A stretch of 64,000 bases of DNA from Diorhabda sublineata (lineage: Eukaryota > Arthropoda > Insecta > Coleoptera > Chrysomelidae), in the NCBI RefSeq assembly GCF_026230105.1, contig NC_079474.1, positions 27,418,294 to 27,482,293 of the forward strand, given 5' to 3'. The notes below the pieces were generated by a model. It saw only the letters and a list, made by a program, of their open reading frames with translations, searched no databases and had not been told where the DNA came from. Positions 36,236 through 48,119 of this stretch are shown one piece after another. Numbering within the stretch: position 1 is the stretch's first letter; each line of letters starts with the position of its first letter. The position numbers and the translations under genes are program-made.

Positions 36236-38608
36236 GTAGGCTAAGTTGAGCGAATTTGAAGGAACATGGCAGCGAAAATGGCCGCCACAACCGTCGGACA
36301 TCATGCGAAACTCTGATATCATTTTGTCGCATTATAAATGGCTTACTCGTATTTTCTCAAATCAACAATTTGACCTGCTGGGTCTTTCGATGTTGTAAGG
36401 TATGAATTTAATATGCAATTTTTTTTTCGTCATTCCTGGACTTGCGAGCTAATACTTTTCTTCGTAAATATTCTTGAAATGTTCTTTAATTTTTATTCTT
36501 TCAATTTCAGCCATTTTCTTTTGATCTAAAAACACTTTTTGCACTGATCTTCTTTCGGTCTAAATTATATTCTCTTAAAATCTCTTTATTTTTCTAAAGA
36601 AACTAAACTTTAATTTTTTTTCCGCTCGCACATTGCTTTATACCTTGCACACAACAGAAATATTTAAAGAGGGATCAAGCTTTTGCATTAATACTACTGA
36701 ACAGAGGGAAATAGAGAATATGCTCCCTAATCAACTTATCATTATTGCCAGTACCGATTTTAGCACCATCAGCACCCTAGACGAAAATTCTACGGCACCA
36801 CTCAACTGCTGTTCAAATCTATACGAAAAAAGGACAAAACATTTATGAAGATAACCATTTTTATATCCATTTATTTTAAAAAAAAATATAATAAAATTTG
36901 ACTTTGTTAACCTGGTCGAGATATTTTATTGAGTTATCAAAGTAAACGTTTTCAGCAATTTCATTTTCGATTGACAAAGTGCCTGGAAAATTGAATATGG
37001 ATCCAATTTAACCTTTGATAACTTTTGAGGGATTGAATAAATCAAAAAATTGTTAGGAATCTTTTTTGTAGAGCGTATACATCTTGACAATTCCAAAATC
37101 TCCTGCCCATTGTGTGTTACAAAATTTCAAATTCCAAAAGAAAGTTGTTCATTGAAATAGGAAATTAATTGAAAGAGTTCTAATTTCCATGCTATTTTTC
37201 CAATAACATTTTCGGTATAAGAAAACAAAAATCATCGATTTTTTTAAACAGTCTTGTGTTTATCTCTAGTTGCGGATTACCTTCCTTCCTGCTCAGCTCT
37301 CTTTTCAACAGTTGTTGAAAAGAAATAGATAATGGATGCAGTACAGCGGCAGCACACACTATAAAAGATGTAGTATTGGTTGTATGAATCACAATACATC
37401 AAAATTTCATTATATCAATGAAGTTCAACTTTTATTATGCACATTATATTCATAAATCAGATCTGAAGGCAAAGTCAAAAGTCGTTTTCAATTTTAAACT
37501 GCTTACCTGTTTTACTAGCACTAAATTTAAAAATTTTAACGATATTTTTAATACCCACATCAAAATCCGAAGCTCAAAGTTGACTTACACTAAATCATTT
37601 TTATTAACAATAATTTATATATTATAATGTGGATACTCCAACAAAAAATGACTTTTTGAATTTCTTCTATTAGTTTTCTTTTGTTAAATTGACGACTAAA
37701 CCATTTCGTTAAAAATTAATTAAGTAAAGCTCAAACGTTTATGGCAATTTTGACAGTTTTAAAATGTGTAATATCAATAAAAAAACTAAGCCTAGAGATT
37801 CCGTTAACTCTTCAATGATTCCATCTTTTTTGTTTATATTCTATATGAATAGCCAGAGTTACAATCTATACACTGGAAATTTTGTTTTTTCAGTTTTCTT
37901 TTGAGCTTTAATGTCCAAAAGTTGACAATCGAGTTTTCACCCTAACTACCTTAATCATCTGATTTTATGTTTTCTTGGTCTAAACTTAAAAATAGATCCT
38001 TTTAACCAATTAACGAGAAATGTGAGATTTTTCCTTCTCTTTAATACCCCACTCAAATTCAAAAGGCCATAACTACACAAGAAATCTAAAGGTGGCGAGT
38101 GAAGCTGACCGCAATAGAAACAGCCAATCAGCATTATTCTCCAAAAGCCCAATTTAACCTATATGTTTTCAAAAATATAGGCCACAACTGGTTTAACGTA
38201 CATTGTGCCATCGATATACAAAATCTGCTAATTTGCATTTATATATTCAATGTGAGGTTTTTTTGTCGAAAAGGGGGAATTATGGCAATAATATATTTAG
38301 TATCCATCTTGTTCAACTATTTATAGTTTGTTTCAACATAAAGGATGGAATTTATAAAATAGCGTTAATTGGCCGTTTGAATTACGCTTGTACACACCGA
38401 ACACGGTATCCTCTTCATGTGACTGTACCCTAAGCTAATTTCGTGTCATCTCTTGTGTCATATACTGTTAACTGTCAGTGCGTGAAAATTGTGGCGCATA
38501 ACCATATAAAGTAAATTTTCTTAGAATTGAAATACAGTTTTTTTGAATTTTGAGATTAAAAATAACTCCTTTATAAGTTTGCTTCAATCATATCATAAAT
38601 AAATTAAA
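36236..38608. other. Upstream region of CHORDC1
   Basis: No gene or element recognised. Several short frames (36633, 37418, 38099, 38203) have no conserved content. A TCAGT initiator-like pentamer is at 38475-38479, but no downstream promoter element was found, so no promoter is called. Confidence 0.4.
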
Positions 38609-38687
38609 ATGGCAGACGAAACAATTTTACTGCAATGCTATAATAGAGGATGCGGTCAAAAGTATGATCCAAATAATAATAAAGATG
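38609..38687 (+). CDS. CHORDC1: CHORDC1 exon 1
   Basis: Starts MADETILLQCYNRGCGQKYD. The ATG at 38609 puts the first CHORD cysteine at residue 10, as in orthologs. The donor is gtaagt at 38688, phase 1. Confidence 0.95.
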
Positions 38688-41600
38688 GTAAGTGAGGTTA
38701 GGTGTTCTAGAAAAAGCTGGTATATACCTTGGAATATCTACTTCAAATTAAATTATCAAATATTAATAGAGAGATACTCTTCGCCTAATTATTTGTAAAA
38801 AACTCATATAAATCTATAATTACATAGATTCTTGCAGACATCACCCGGGCCAACCAGTTTTTCACGATGCTTATAAAGGATGGGGTTGCTGTAATAAAAA
38901 ATGTACTGATTTTACGGAGTTCCTGAATATAAAAGGTTGTACTTTATCTAAACACTCGAATATAAAACCAATAGAACCAGAAAAGCCTAAAATAAGAGAG
39001 GATGATGAGAACAAAGTTATTGAAGTTAAACCAATTATTCCAACTGCTTTAGAAAGGCCACCTTTTAGCACGCCTTTAGTAAGTAATTTATTTCTCACGT
39101 GAATAAGAGCAATATTGCTATATTTTATTAACTGTGAATATTATAATTTTCTGTTAACAATTTTATTATAGGTTATAATGAAACCAGAAATAGCACCATC
39201 CCTTCAACAGCAACTCAAAACACTTGAAACCAAACAACAAATAAATTCAATTGAAAACACTGGAGAAATACCTGCAGGTACAACTTGCAAAAATGGGGGT
39301 TGTGCAGTAACTTATGTGGGTAAGTTTGTAAATTTTTCATTCAATTTTAATTTAGGAATAGCTAAGGATATTGAGATTTGCTTGAAGCTCAATATGAAAA
39401 CTTTGTAACTATCCATTTTTTTTAAAACGAACTAAATGATAATTATCTGTAAATTTGATATTTTTGAAGGTCCACATACCAACGAAACTGTTTGCACTTA
39501 TCATCCTGGTGTTCCAATATTTCACGAAGGATTGAAATATTGGTCATGTTGTCAGAAGAGAACTACAGATTTCACTGCTTTTTTGGGTCAAATAGGCTGT
39601 GAAACAGGTGCACACTTGTGGAAAAAAGATGTAAGTTTCTATTTTTACATTGTCTACTACACTGTTAAAATGAAAATATCAAATTATAAACTTAGTGACT
39701 TATGAAGTTCTATTTAAATTACAAAACATGTGCTTAGTTGTTAATTAAGGATAGAATATGTGACAGGTTGCTAAAGTATGAAATTTACAAGTTGTTTCAG
39801 TGATTTGATAATGTTGTATTTCCACTGGATATGAGACTATTTTTATTTGATCATGTTTCACTAATCTGCAACCACACCTTTGGTTCAAATTGAACAATAG
39901 AAACTTGTTTTTTTGACTTTCCTCCAATATTACAATTGAAAAAATTAATTTCAAGGTTTCTCCATTGCTAGTTGTAATTCTGACAAAAAATGAGTTGGCA
40001 GATGATAAATATAAGCATAACCTATTGTTTAGACCCCCTTAAGGAGCCTTTAGTGAGGGATCCCAGTCGCTATCTTCCTCGGGCACGCATATATGTTGAC
40101 ATTGAAGGTCCCAAAGGAGGCGTTGCAAAGGAAGGCTTATTTTTAGGACTTAATCCAAGTTCGAAGCAATCTTGCAGAGGGATGAATGGCACCTGAGCAC
40201 TTAAACAGGTGTCACGAACAATGCCTACAGAAAACTTGACGAAATTCTAACGAATCTACGAGGGCATTAACCATGACAAATCCTCAAGTCTCTCCAAGGG
40301 TTCTGAACAAATAGGAACCACAGAACCCATTATCCCCAAATCATTAGTTTCTACAAATGTCAATGTTCTGACTGTTACTTTTAACAAGGTTAGGCTCAAA
40401 TGCTGAAGCATCAGTGGTGCGGAGAAAAAGAGCCAAGGTTGCCGAGAAGGCCTCAGATCTCAATTCTACACCTATCAAACAACAAGTTGGCTCCAAAAAC
40501 AGCTCTCTTAGTAGGGCTCGGAGCTAGCTACACGAAATCGGAGGAACGATCCAATCTTCGGCTGCCCAATGTTGGCTCTATGGTAGACCAGCTGCTGAGT
40601 TTCATTGACGCTGTAACTGGAACCATCATGAGGTCTCCATTCGGCGATGGAACCAAGCACTCCCTTTTCAGCTGGTTAGGAATAATACACCAATTTGTTG
40701 AAAGGTTCAAGCCAAAGCCATTCTACTATGAACTACTGTTTGGTATGCATTTGAATCAAATATCTCTAATAATACACATGTTATTCTATTGTAATGTTAA
40801 AATGACTGTTAGATGAAACAGTATAGTGACTCCTTGAGAACTTAATAAATGTTTTCACATCAAGATAATTTTTATACAAAATTTATATATCATTGTACAC
40901 AAATATTAGAAAGATATTTATGATCCATTAATGTCGAAAATGTTAAAAGTCAAAAAAAAATAAACTCGTTTTTGTGTATATCACTATTTTGGAAGGACTC
41001 ATAGTTGTTCTTTATTTTTTTGTTTGTCAATTATTTTTTTTTCTATTTGTGCTTCAGCCCCTGATTCTTTTTAATCTTATGTCTCTTAATTTTGCTTATA
41101 GAAACAAATACCAGTTTATTAATCTTAAGGAACTAGTACAGGTTATAAGGGTAAAAAATGGGTCATAAATAACCCTAACTACTAACCTACCAAATATGTA
41201 ACGTTGTCACTAACCATACGTCTCAGAGACGCCTATTATAAATGTAGGATATAATTTTAATTTATGGAATTTTTTTTTATTAATTATTGAAATATGTATT
41301 TTGTACATTTATTGATGTGGAAATTATGTTTAGAAATCAAATTAAAATACAAACTTTAGTGGGGACCGAGATTTATTAACGGAGTTTAAAATGTTCATTA
41401 TTTTGTTCTAAACAAAAATTAAAATACTAAAATTTTTAATGAATTTATTATTATTCTGTATACAGAAAGAGTCAAATTAAAATATAACCAAAAACTAAGT
41501 TCATAACATTAAAACTGAAAAAAATGACAATGCCTAAAAATCATCAATTTGACACACAATCTGGACACATTTTTTTCGCACGCTCAAGGCAAATAGGATT

Positions 41601-44600
41601 TTGGCAATTGTAACAAACATACGCCGTTCTTCTCTTTTTTTATAAGAGCAAAGGGAACAGTTTTTTCTTTTTTTTAACGTTACCACTCTAATTTCCAGTA
41701 GACTTTCAGTACTTGTTTTACCTAGAATCTCAAAAATACTTAGTCGCAATTTTCTGTTTATCCTTGGATTTTTCGACCTTCTTTCTAAATGAGGCGTTAC
41801 CAATTGCAGAGCAAGTTTTTTTATAAAATCAGGCCTTTCTCGTAAATTTCTGGATAACTATTATATAAAATAAATGAATTGATAGTGCTTATATCAAAGA
41901 GCCTATAAAATATGGTAAGTGGCCATCGACGGCTCCTGCGACTACAAGAAAATTTTGAACATTTTTCATCAAGCGTGTCTACTCCTCCTTTTGTTGAATT
42001 GTAATCAAGAATTATATGTGGTTTTCCAGACTCTGGATCTTCACTCTTATAGTGATGGGAAGATGATACTACGAGAACAGCCTTATTTTTTTGGTACGTA
42101 AGAAACGAGTGTTATATTTCTGGTAAAACCATACAATGAGGATCCAACTATCTTTTTTCTATTGGGTAAAAATTAGGATGGAATTTCCTTCTCATTTTTT
42201 CTAATAGTGCCAATACATGTCTTTTTTGCAGTATGTTCACAAGTTCTATAGATGTGAACCAGTCATCAAATGTCACATTTCTATTTGTAAAATATATTGG
42301 TTGTGTAAGGCGAAGAACACTATGAGCTGGTTTGCTAAATTTTTTATCCTCATCCGGTAAACCTCTTCCATCTGAATCTTTACCTGTATAAATATGCCCA
42401 TTGTAAAAATTTACAGTTCTTGCATCCGTACAACTCATAATTTTTAACCCATATTTGTCAGGTTTATTTGGTATGTACATTTTAAAGTGACACCTCCCTC
42501 TGAAACCTACCAAAATCTCGTCCACGCAAGCTGACTCTCCAATAGTGTAACAATCTTGACATTTCTGGACAAAAATATTGAATATTTGTGAAATTGCAGC
42601 TGCTGGATCATCCAATTGTCTCATTTTTCTATAATCAAGATTATCAAATCTGAGACAAGTGAGTAAAAAAGCAAATCTCTCTTTACTCATTCTGCACCTA
42701 ATTATTTCTCGACCAGTTCCATCTGTAGAGTATTTATAGATTCATTATTCGATTTGAAAACTGCCGTGTATGCCAGAAGCCCAAAAAATGCGTACAATTC
42801 TATTTTATCAAGATTAGCTAGTGTTGCAGAATTTTTTGTTCCATACCGGGCTCGTTCAGCTTCAATTTTGTGATTGGTCCATTGAAGTATAATATTGCAG
42901 ATTTCTTCAGTAAATAATATTTCCCAAATTTCAAGAAGTTTTTTACCTAATTCTTTAGCTAAAGGACGGAGTCCTGGCAAGTGAACAATAATGTTTTCTT
43001 GCAGGCGGCGTCCCCTGTTGGAAATAATGGACTCACTGGACCATTTAAACCTATTCTTTCCATAATAATACTTGGAAATTGTATTATCATTAGCACTCTT
43101 AGTAATGTCTTCCTCACTTTCAACTGTAAAGATAATAAGTAATAAACATACACTATACCATTGCCTAAAAATTATTTACCTTTTTCTTCAGAATCCGAAT
43201 TATGTTCACTTTCAATATGGATTTCTTCCGTACATTCATCTTGAATTTCGCTAACATCACTTCCACATTCATCAAACCATTGCAACAATTGTTCTTCAAA
43301 ATTATTTTCTAATAATTTTACAGCCTTAGATATGGTAGGTCGAGAATCCATCGTGATTTGAATTAAATAACTATACGTCTCATGAACGGCTGTGATTTTT
43401 TATTGTAACGTTAAAACTAACTATACGTCTGAGAGACGGTAATCGATCTTTCACTCAAGATATTTTGAAAACACACAGTTATTAATTTCAGGCTACTGAA
43501 TAAGTAGTTCGTGATGATAAATTACGAGAAAAGACACTGGCCAAAGTTAAAAGGGAAGGGTCATTCGACAAATCGGATAAAGCCGTAACGTCTATGAGAC
43601 GTATGATTAGTAGTTAAGGGTTAAATATTTTTCTTTATTATAATTCCATATAAAACTTTTTGTTTATTATTTATAATAATAAAATGTTAAAAGTTTCTTT
43701 TTCTTCGATTGTATTTTTTGGAGAATCCCAAGTTGAGACTGCAAAAATTATAGCCTCCCACTGCGCTGAGATAAACTCGAATTTGGAACAAAAAATTCGA
43801 AAATCTTATTAAAGAAGGTTTTGTGATTTACCACCTTTGAATAAAAAACGGAAAAAAACAAAATGGCGGCTGTTAAAAGCAATATGTAAAATTAACGTTT
43901 TTTTTTTCACTTTTTTTCCCATGGTGAATTTTTTTACAATTTTCTGGCAAATTACAGTGAAATACAACAAATCAAATAAAACGCACGTAGAATTAAAAAA
44001 ATCTGTCAATTGGTTACAAAATAACTAAGTGCAGATTAAAAACTTTCATTTCGAACAAAATGCGTTTTAAGTTTAAAGAGCAGCTCCAAACTGCTTGTAG
44101 AGCACCAAAAATACGTGTGCACTTTAACTATCAAAACTTTCATATTTCGAATTTTGCTATGAAATTTTAGAAGATGTTTTTTGAAAGTAAAAGGATTCGA
44201 AAAATATAAAAAAAATAAATTTTTTAAAAACTATAACCTGTACTAGTCCCTTAAACATAATACTTCCTTTCTCCCCTAATATATTTCAGAGTATTTTCGT
44301 TTCTTCATATGTCCAGTTTATCTTCCCTTTATTGACTATCAACGTTTTGCTTCTGCAGCGTACTATTACTACTACTTATTATTGCTTTGTCTTTTTTGAC
44401 GATATTCTATGAATCTATTATTTTATTTACTAATTCTAGTTGTTTATTAATTATTATTTTCAGGCAGGAGACAATACAACAGTTCAGTGTCGGTGGGATT
44501 TCCACCAAACCGGTTCTCATGTGGTGGTTTCCATATATGCCAAAGAATACAATCCCGCAGAAAGTGTAGTGAAGTTGAATCCAATAAGAATGTATGCTAA

Positions 44601-45433
44601 ATTAGTTTTTCCCCTACAGTCAAATGCTATGTTCCTGTTAGATGTTGAACTAAAAGGAGTAAGTAATATAAATAAATAATATTACTACAGTCACAGATAG
44701 ATTTTTGTATAAAATGTGTAATTGAGCCAATCAAGATAAAAAGCATTTCAAAATTTTCTTGTACATTTTTTATTCATAATAAATAAAATATACTCACCCT
44801 TAAAATAATTTATCTATTCAAAAATTTATGAAGTTTTCTCATAAATTTATTTTTTTTAAATTGATTTGATTAATTTTTGTTTTATATCATAGATTAATTC
44901 ATAAGAAACCTAGTATTTATAATTTTAAGAAAATGGGGCGTCCCTAATTTGATACAGGATGACACAAAGTGTTTATTACTCTAACGTTAGAACCTTGCAT
45001 GATATGTCATTGTTATTACCATAGGAAAAAAACACTATGTCACACTGTGTAATTTGACAAACCCTCAATTTTGATAAAATTTACTATGTTTCACATACAT
45101 TTACCAACAATATAAATTGGAATTCAAAATAACAATTTTATTTATTGTAAACTTTATCAATGTTCTAACAGAATCGATTCATTTTACTGTGAACATAAAT
45201 TGTTTTTGGAAACAATTCAGAATAAAACATTTCCACATTTCTAGATTGTAAATGTGGAAGCTAGTCAAGTTACGATGTATGGAACAAAAGTAGAAATTAA
45301 AATGAAGAAAGCTGAACCTGGAAGCTGGAGTAAATTAGGAACTGAAGTAAAACAAGAAAAAGCACAACAGGTGAATATGGGAACAGAAAAAATCATACCG
45401 GCTGTCGAAGCTGTGAGTTTAGACGACTTATAA
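38609..45433 (+). CDS. CHORDC1: CHORD and CS domain protein (CHORDC1/morgana), complete, 6 exons
   Basis: Joined exons: 38609-38687, 38828-39078, 39172-39319, 39470-39630, 44464-44658 and 45245-45433. They total 1023 nt (340 residues plus TAA), about the length of animal CHORDC1, with consistent phases and GT-AG introns. CHORD domain 1 starts CYNRGCGQKYDP (C10, C15) and has FHDAYKGWGCCNKKCTDF. CHORD domain 2 (about residues 148-213) has CKNGGCAVTY, CTYHPGVPIFHEGLKYWSCC and TDFTAFL. The CS domain (from about residue 217) has CRWDFHQTGSHVVVSIYAK and KVEIKMKKAEPGSW. The family is zinc-binding HSP90 co-chaperones that also restrain ROCK at the centrosome. Insertions are confined to intron 5. Convergent with the echinus gene. 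Confidence 0.96.
38828..39078 (+). CDS. CHORDC1: CHORDC1 exon 2 (rest of CHORD 1 and linker)
   Basis: The acceptor is catag at 38827. Contains HHPGQPVFHDAYKGWGCC and the acidic, lysine-rich linker between the two CHORD domains. It ends RPPFSTPL in phase 0 with donor gtaagt. Confidence 0.95.
39172..39319 (+). CDS. CHORDC1: CHORDC1 exon 3
   Basis: The acceptor is attatag at 39171. Encodes a Gln/Lys-rich helix and then CKNGGCAVTYVG, the start of CHORD 2. The donor is gtaagt at 39320, phase 1. Confidence 0.95.
39470..39630 (+). CDS. CHORDC1: CHORDC1 exon 4 (CHORD 2)
   Basis: The acceptor is tgaag at 39469. Encodes CTYHPGVPIFHEGLKYWSCC and the rest of CHORD 2, ending LWKKD in phase 0 with donor gtaagt. 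The next intron is 4.8 kb and holds two insertions. Confidence 0.95.
39990..40860 (+). mobile_element. Unclassified insertion with decayed open frames in CHORDC1 intron 5
   Basis: The + strand has a frame reading LVRDPSRYLPRARIYVDIEG (about 40040-40195) and another at 40400-40816. Base composition is far less AT-rich than the surrounding intron. AATAAA follows at 40842. It looks like an old retroelement or gag-like fragment, but I recognise no diagnostic motif. Confidence 0.4.
40861..41172. other. CHORDC1 intron 5 spacer
   Basis: T-rich stretch with no feature apart from the piggyBac target remnant ataa at 41169-41172. Confidence 0.4.
41173..43620 (-). mobile_element. piggyBac element with CCC...GGG ends
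   Basis: The left end CCCTAACTACTAACC and the reverse complement of the right end CCCTTAACTACTAATC match. The right flank is TTAA (43621-43624) and the left flank is ataa (41169-41172), one base from the piggyBac TTAA target. The transposase is on the - strand (41534-43351). Subterminal palindromes related to CGTCTCAGAGACG occur at 41219, 43376, 43426 and 43589. The element lies in CHORDC1 intron 5, antisense to the gene. Confidence 0.9.
41534..43351 (-). pseudogene. piggyBac transposase, frame-broken
   Basis: Starts MDSRPTISKAVKLLENNFEE at 43351 and continues through an acidic N-terminus. LRPLAKELGKKLLEIWEILF follows. All three catalytic Asp contexts are visible: VDEILVGFRGRCHFKMYIPN, NRNVTFDDWFTSIELV and STKGGVDTLDEKC. 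A C-terminal cysteine-rich end (CSLCSYKK, CVQIVCQIDDF) closes it. At least four frame changes separate these blocks (for example near 42700, 42960-43150 and 41800-42150), so it is not functional as it stands. Confidence 0.88.
43621..44463. other. CHORDC1 intron 5 end
   Basis: No feature recognised. Confidence 0.4.
44464..44658 (+). CDS. CHORDC1: CHORDC1 exon 5 (CS domain, first part)
   Basis: The acceptor is ttcag at 44463. Encodes CRWDFHQTGSHVVVSIYAKE and the next CS-domain strands, ending LLDVELKG, phase 0-0. Confidence 0.95.
44659..45244. other. CHORDC1 intron 6
   Basis: 586 bp, AT-rich. The block 44935-45065 contains two GTGT/ACAC-type short repeats (CACAAAGTGT, CACACTGTG) but nothing assignable. 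Confidence 0.4.
45245..45433 (+). CDS. CHORDC1: CHORDC1 exon 6 (CS domain end)
   Basis: The acceptor is tttctag at 45244. Encodes VTMYGTKVEIKMKKAEPGSW and a short variable tail ending SLDDL, with TAA at 45431-45433. Confidence 0.95.
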   Translation: MVNVEASQVTMYGTKVEIKMKKAEPGSWSKLGTEVKQEKAQQVNMGTEKIIPAVEAVSLDDL

Positions 45434-45455
45434 AAAATAATATTGCATATAGTAT

Positions 45456-45885
45456 AAGTTTTCAAAATAGGAATAAGTTGATAATTTGTCTGAATCAACA
45501 TCATTATGTTTATGATCATATGCAAAGAAATTATGTTTGATGACAGACTTTTGTTCAAATTCTGTATTAGTATTGTGGAAGATATACTTGATCAAAAATT
45601 TTTATTTAGTTATTTTCAACAGAATGTGTAAATATTTTATATACAAAAATATATTTTCATGAACATAAAAGTTTTCAAAATAGGAATGAGTTGATAATTT
45701 GTCTGAATTAACCTCATTATGTTTATGATCATATGCAAAGAAATTATGTTTGATAACAGACTTCTGTTTAAGTTCTGTATAAGTATTGTGGAAGATATAC
45801 TTGATCAACAATTTTTATTTAGTTATTTTTTAACAGAATGTGTAAATATTTTATATACAAAAATATATTTTCATGAAAATAAATG
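45456..45885. repeat. Tandem duplication of about 213 bp in the CHORDC1 3' UTR
   Basis: Copy 1 (about 45456-45668) and copy 2 (about 45669-45885) begin AAGTTTTCAAAATAGGAAT and AAGTTTTCAAAATAGGAATG and run in parallel to TATATTTTCATGAACATAAA and TATATTTTCATGAAAATAAA. They differ by scattered substitutions and one inserted base. Only copy 2 contains AATAAA. Confidence 0.92.
45878..45883 (+). promoter_or_regulatory. Likely polyadenylation signal of CHORDC1
   Basis: AATAAA at the end of the second tandem copy, about 445 bp after the stop. The matching position in copy 1 reads CATAAA. A T-rich stretch (TGTTTTATTACTT) follows directly. Confidence 0.55.
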
Positions 45886-46379
45886 TTTTATTACTTATAT
45901 TTAATAATGTGTATAAATTACTCCATAGTAGGGTGGGCCAAAAAATTTTGTTTAGGAAATCAAAATCAAGTAGTGACCAATACTTGAAACATATATTTCT
46001 CAAAGTTGAGAAAAATATAAATATCTAAACCGAGCCCTGTTTTGACATAATAATTTCCTATTTGAAATTATTTAATTGTAAAAATATTGTAGGAATGTAA
46101 CCCAGCCAGAAATGCAACCTCTTGTATGTAACTCCTGATGGGAACCATTAGGATCTGTTAATCATCTGATTGGGTGATACTTAGCTATCTTACTAAAGGA
46201 TTATTGTATTCATTAAGATTTATGGTACACTATTCTAATGGGGACCCACATCATAGTTAATTGACTCCAAGTGTTCCTTAGACACTTAAGTTCCATTAAC
46301 GTGTATTTTATATCGATGTGACTCTAACGACCATACATATAATTATTTATAGCCTTTTGTACAATAGAATTTTAGTATT
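45886..46379. other. Spacer after CHORDC1
   Basis: No feature recognised. Confidence 0.4.
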
Positions 46380-46892
46380 TAAAAGCGTTACTCGTTGAAG
46401 ATCAAATCAACAGCGAATATATTCGTGATTGGTGCAATCAAGATGTTTAGATGGAGATTACCGACGAGGAAATCGTCAATATAGTAACCGGTGCTAATGA
46501 CAGTAAAGAAGATGACAATATGGACGATATAACTCCCAAAATATCATATACCGACGTGCGATCGACGCTGCTCTCGCTTTCATAGAGCAACAAGAAGAGT
46601 GTACGCCACACGACATCCTGTCGATACAGCGTTGGCGCAACATTACATCGTCCAAGCGAGGAAAGAGGTTATTTCAGAAGACGATCAAAGACTTTTTTAA
46701 GAAATAATCGGTTTCCACTTACTTACAGATCTGTAATTGTGATTATTATATGTTTTTGCTTCTAATAAACCAGTTTGGTAACCTTTCACGGGGTTTTACT
46801 TATTTTTACCATAAATGAACTTGTATTATCCGATTTTTCCCGTATCTGAGGTGGTCCCAGTCCAATTACCTCGGATAATCGGGAGTGTACTG
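46380..46892 (+). mobile_element. 5'-truncated pogo/Tigger-like element, right end
   Basis: The + strand reads DEEIVNIVTGANDSKEDDNM, the acidic C-terminal tail typical of Tigger/jerky-type transposases. It is followed by non-coding sequence ending in a TIR whose reverse complement is CAGTACACTCCCGATTATCC. No matching left TIR was found upstream. Confidence 0.65.
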
Positions 46893-47189
46893 AACTTATT
46901 TTTAATGTCAAAATAGGGAATATTTATATCTATAATCGAATTTATACAAGAATATTTCCAACTGGACATTGGCTACCTAATTTTTTTATTGCTATCGTAT
47001 TACTCTACCTGCGCATGCATGTTCGTTGCATCGCAGAGTGGGGGATGTACCAGTGCCGAACTAACAAGAATTTTGTCAAAATTGATGTGTATTATATGTA
47101 ATATATATATCAAGTAAGTTTATGAGAAAAATCTCAAATTATTTCATTCTAAATATAAATATTTTTAATTGTTACCCCTGAACTATAAC

Positions 47190-47945
47190 GGCTATTAAAA
47201 AATTAAAAACAAGGGATACAAGTTAGAAACCCGATCAAACTGAATGGTTTGATGAATATAGTGTGATCGAAAGAAATAAAATGATTATGTATGTAATTTC
47301 TATTGAAAAGATAACTTCACGTACATAAAATGTAAAAAGACACTTTGAGAAGTTGCATTCTTAGCTCAGCATGTTAACATATGAAAAAAGAAAAGCTTAT
47401 TTTTTTCCAAAAGAAAAATGAGAATATTTCCCAAAGCAGTGTTTTCGCTGCTGGTTTTTAAGTTGCGAATTGCATTACTAGTCATAGGAAACCTCTTTCA
47501 GAAAGAGAATTTATAAAAGACGCTTTTAGAATGTAGCGCTACTTTTTTTGCTGATTTAAAAGAAAAAAACTTGATCACAAAGCGTATAAATGAGTTACCT
47601 ATAAGTCACAACACAATTAAAGATCGACTAATAGGATTAGAAAAAAATATTTCTTCGCAAATACATAGCGACTTAAATGTATTCAACTGCTTTAGGTGAG
47701 ATCAATGATGTAAATGGTTATGCACAATTTTTAGCAGTTTCTGCTCTATATAAGTTAGGAAATATGATGAAAGAAGAGTTAATGAAACTAGTAACGTTGA
47801 AAGGGAAGTTTACCGGTTTTGATATTTTTAAAGAATTTGATACTGTATTTAATGAAATTAATATTGACCTACAAAAAATAGTTTGTGTAACAGACGATGC
47901 ACCTTGTGGGTGGGAAAAACATTGGATTTATTTAACATCTTGAGC
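47190..47945 (+). pseudogene. hAT transposase relic, N-terminal half (ZBED5-like)
   Basis: The + strand has WFDEYSVIERNKM near the start, then RINELPISHNTIKDRLIGLE. It continues NDVNGYAQFLAVSALYKLGN, EELMKLVTLKGKFTGFDIFK and IDLQKIVCVTDDAP. The 'TTGxDIFxxF...VCVTDDAP' pattern is the second-Asp region of this hAT group. The frame is broken and the C-terminal half is absent. It is related to, but different from, the copy at 32234-33950. Confidence 0.7.
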
Positions 47946-47981
47946 AAAATGTTTCACATTCTCTGATTCAATTTCATTGTA

Positions 47982-48041
47982 CAGTTGAACATCGTAAATC
48001 CGGACTTCTAAAACGCGGAATATCTAAAATCTGGACTGATT
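47982..48041 (+). repeat. Possible pogo/Tigger terminal repeat
   Basis: After a TA, CAGTTGAACATCGTAAATCC and then GGACTTCTAAAACGCGGA resemble a Tigger-type inverted-repeat end. No partner end or transposase was seen before the next element. Confidence 0.3.
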
Positions 48042-48119
48042 GGTTCGTATTGTAATTTTCAACTCCTGTATTCGACACCATACATATCGATAGCATGAAG
48101 AATATGTTACCTTAAAACC

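Noticed and set aside
38475..38479. TCAGT initiator for CHORDC1
   Set aside because: The pentamer is common and no downstream promoter element or TATA box supports it.
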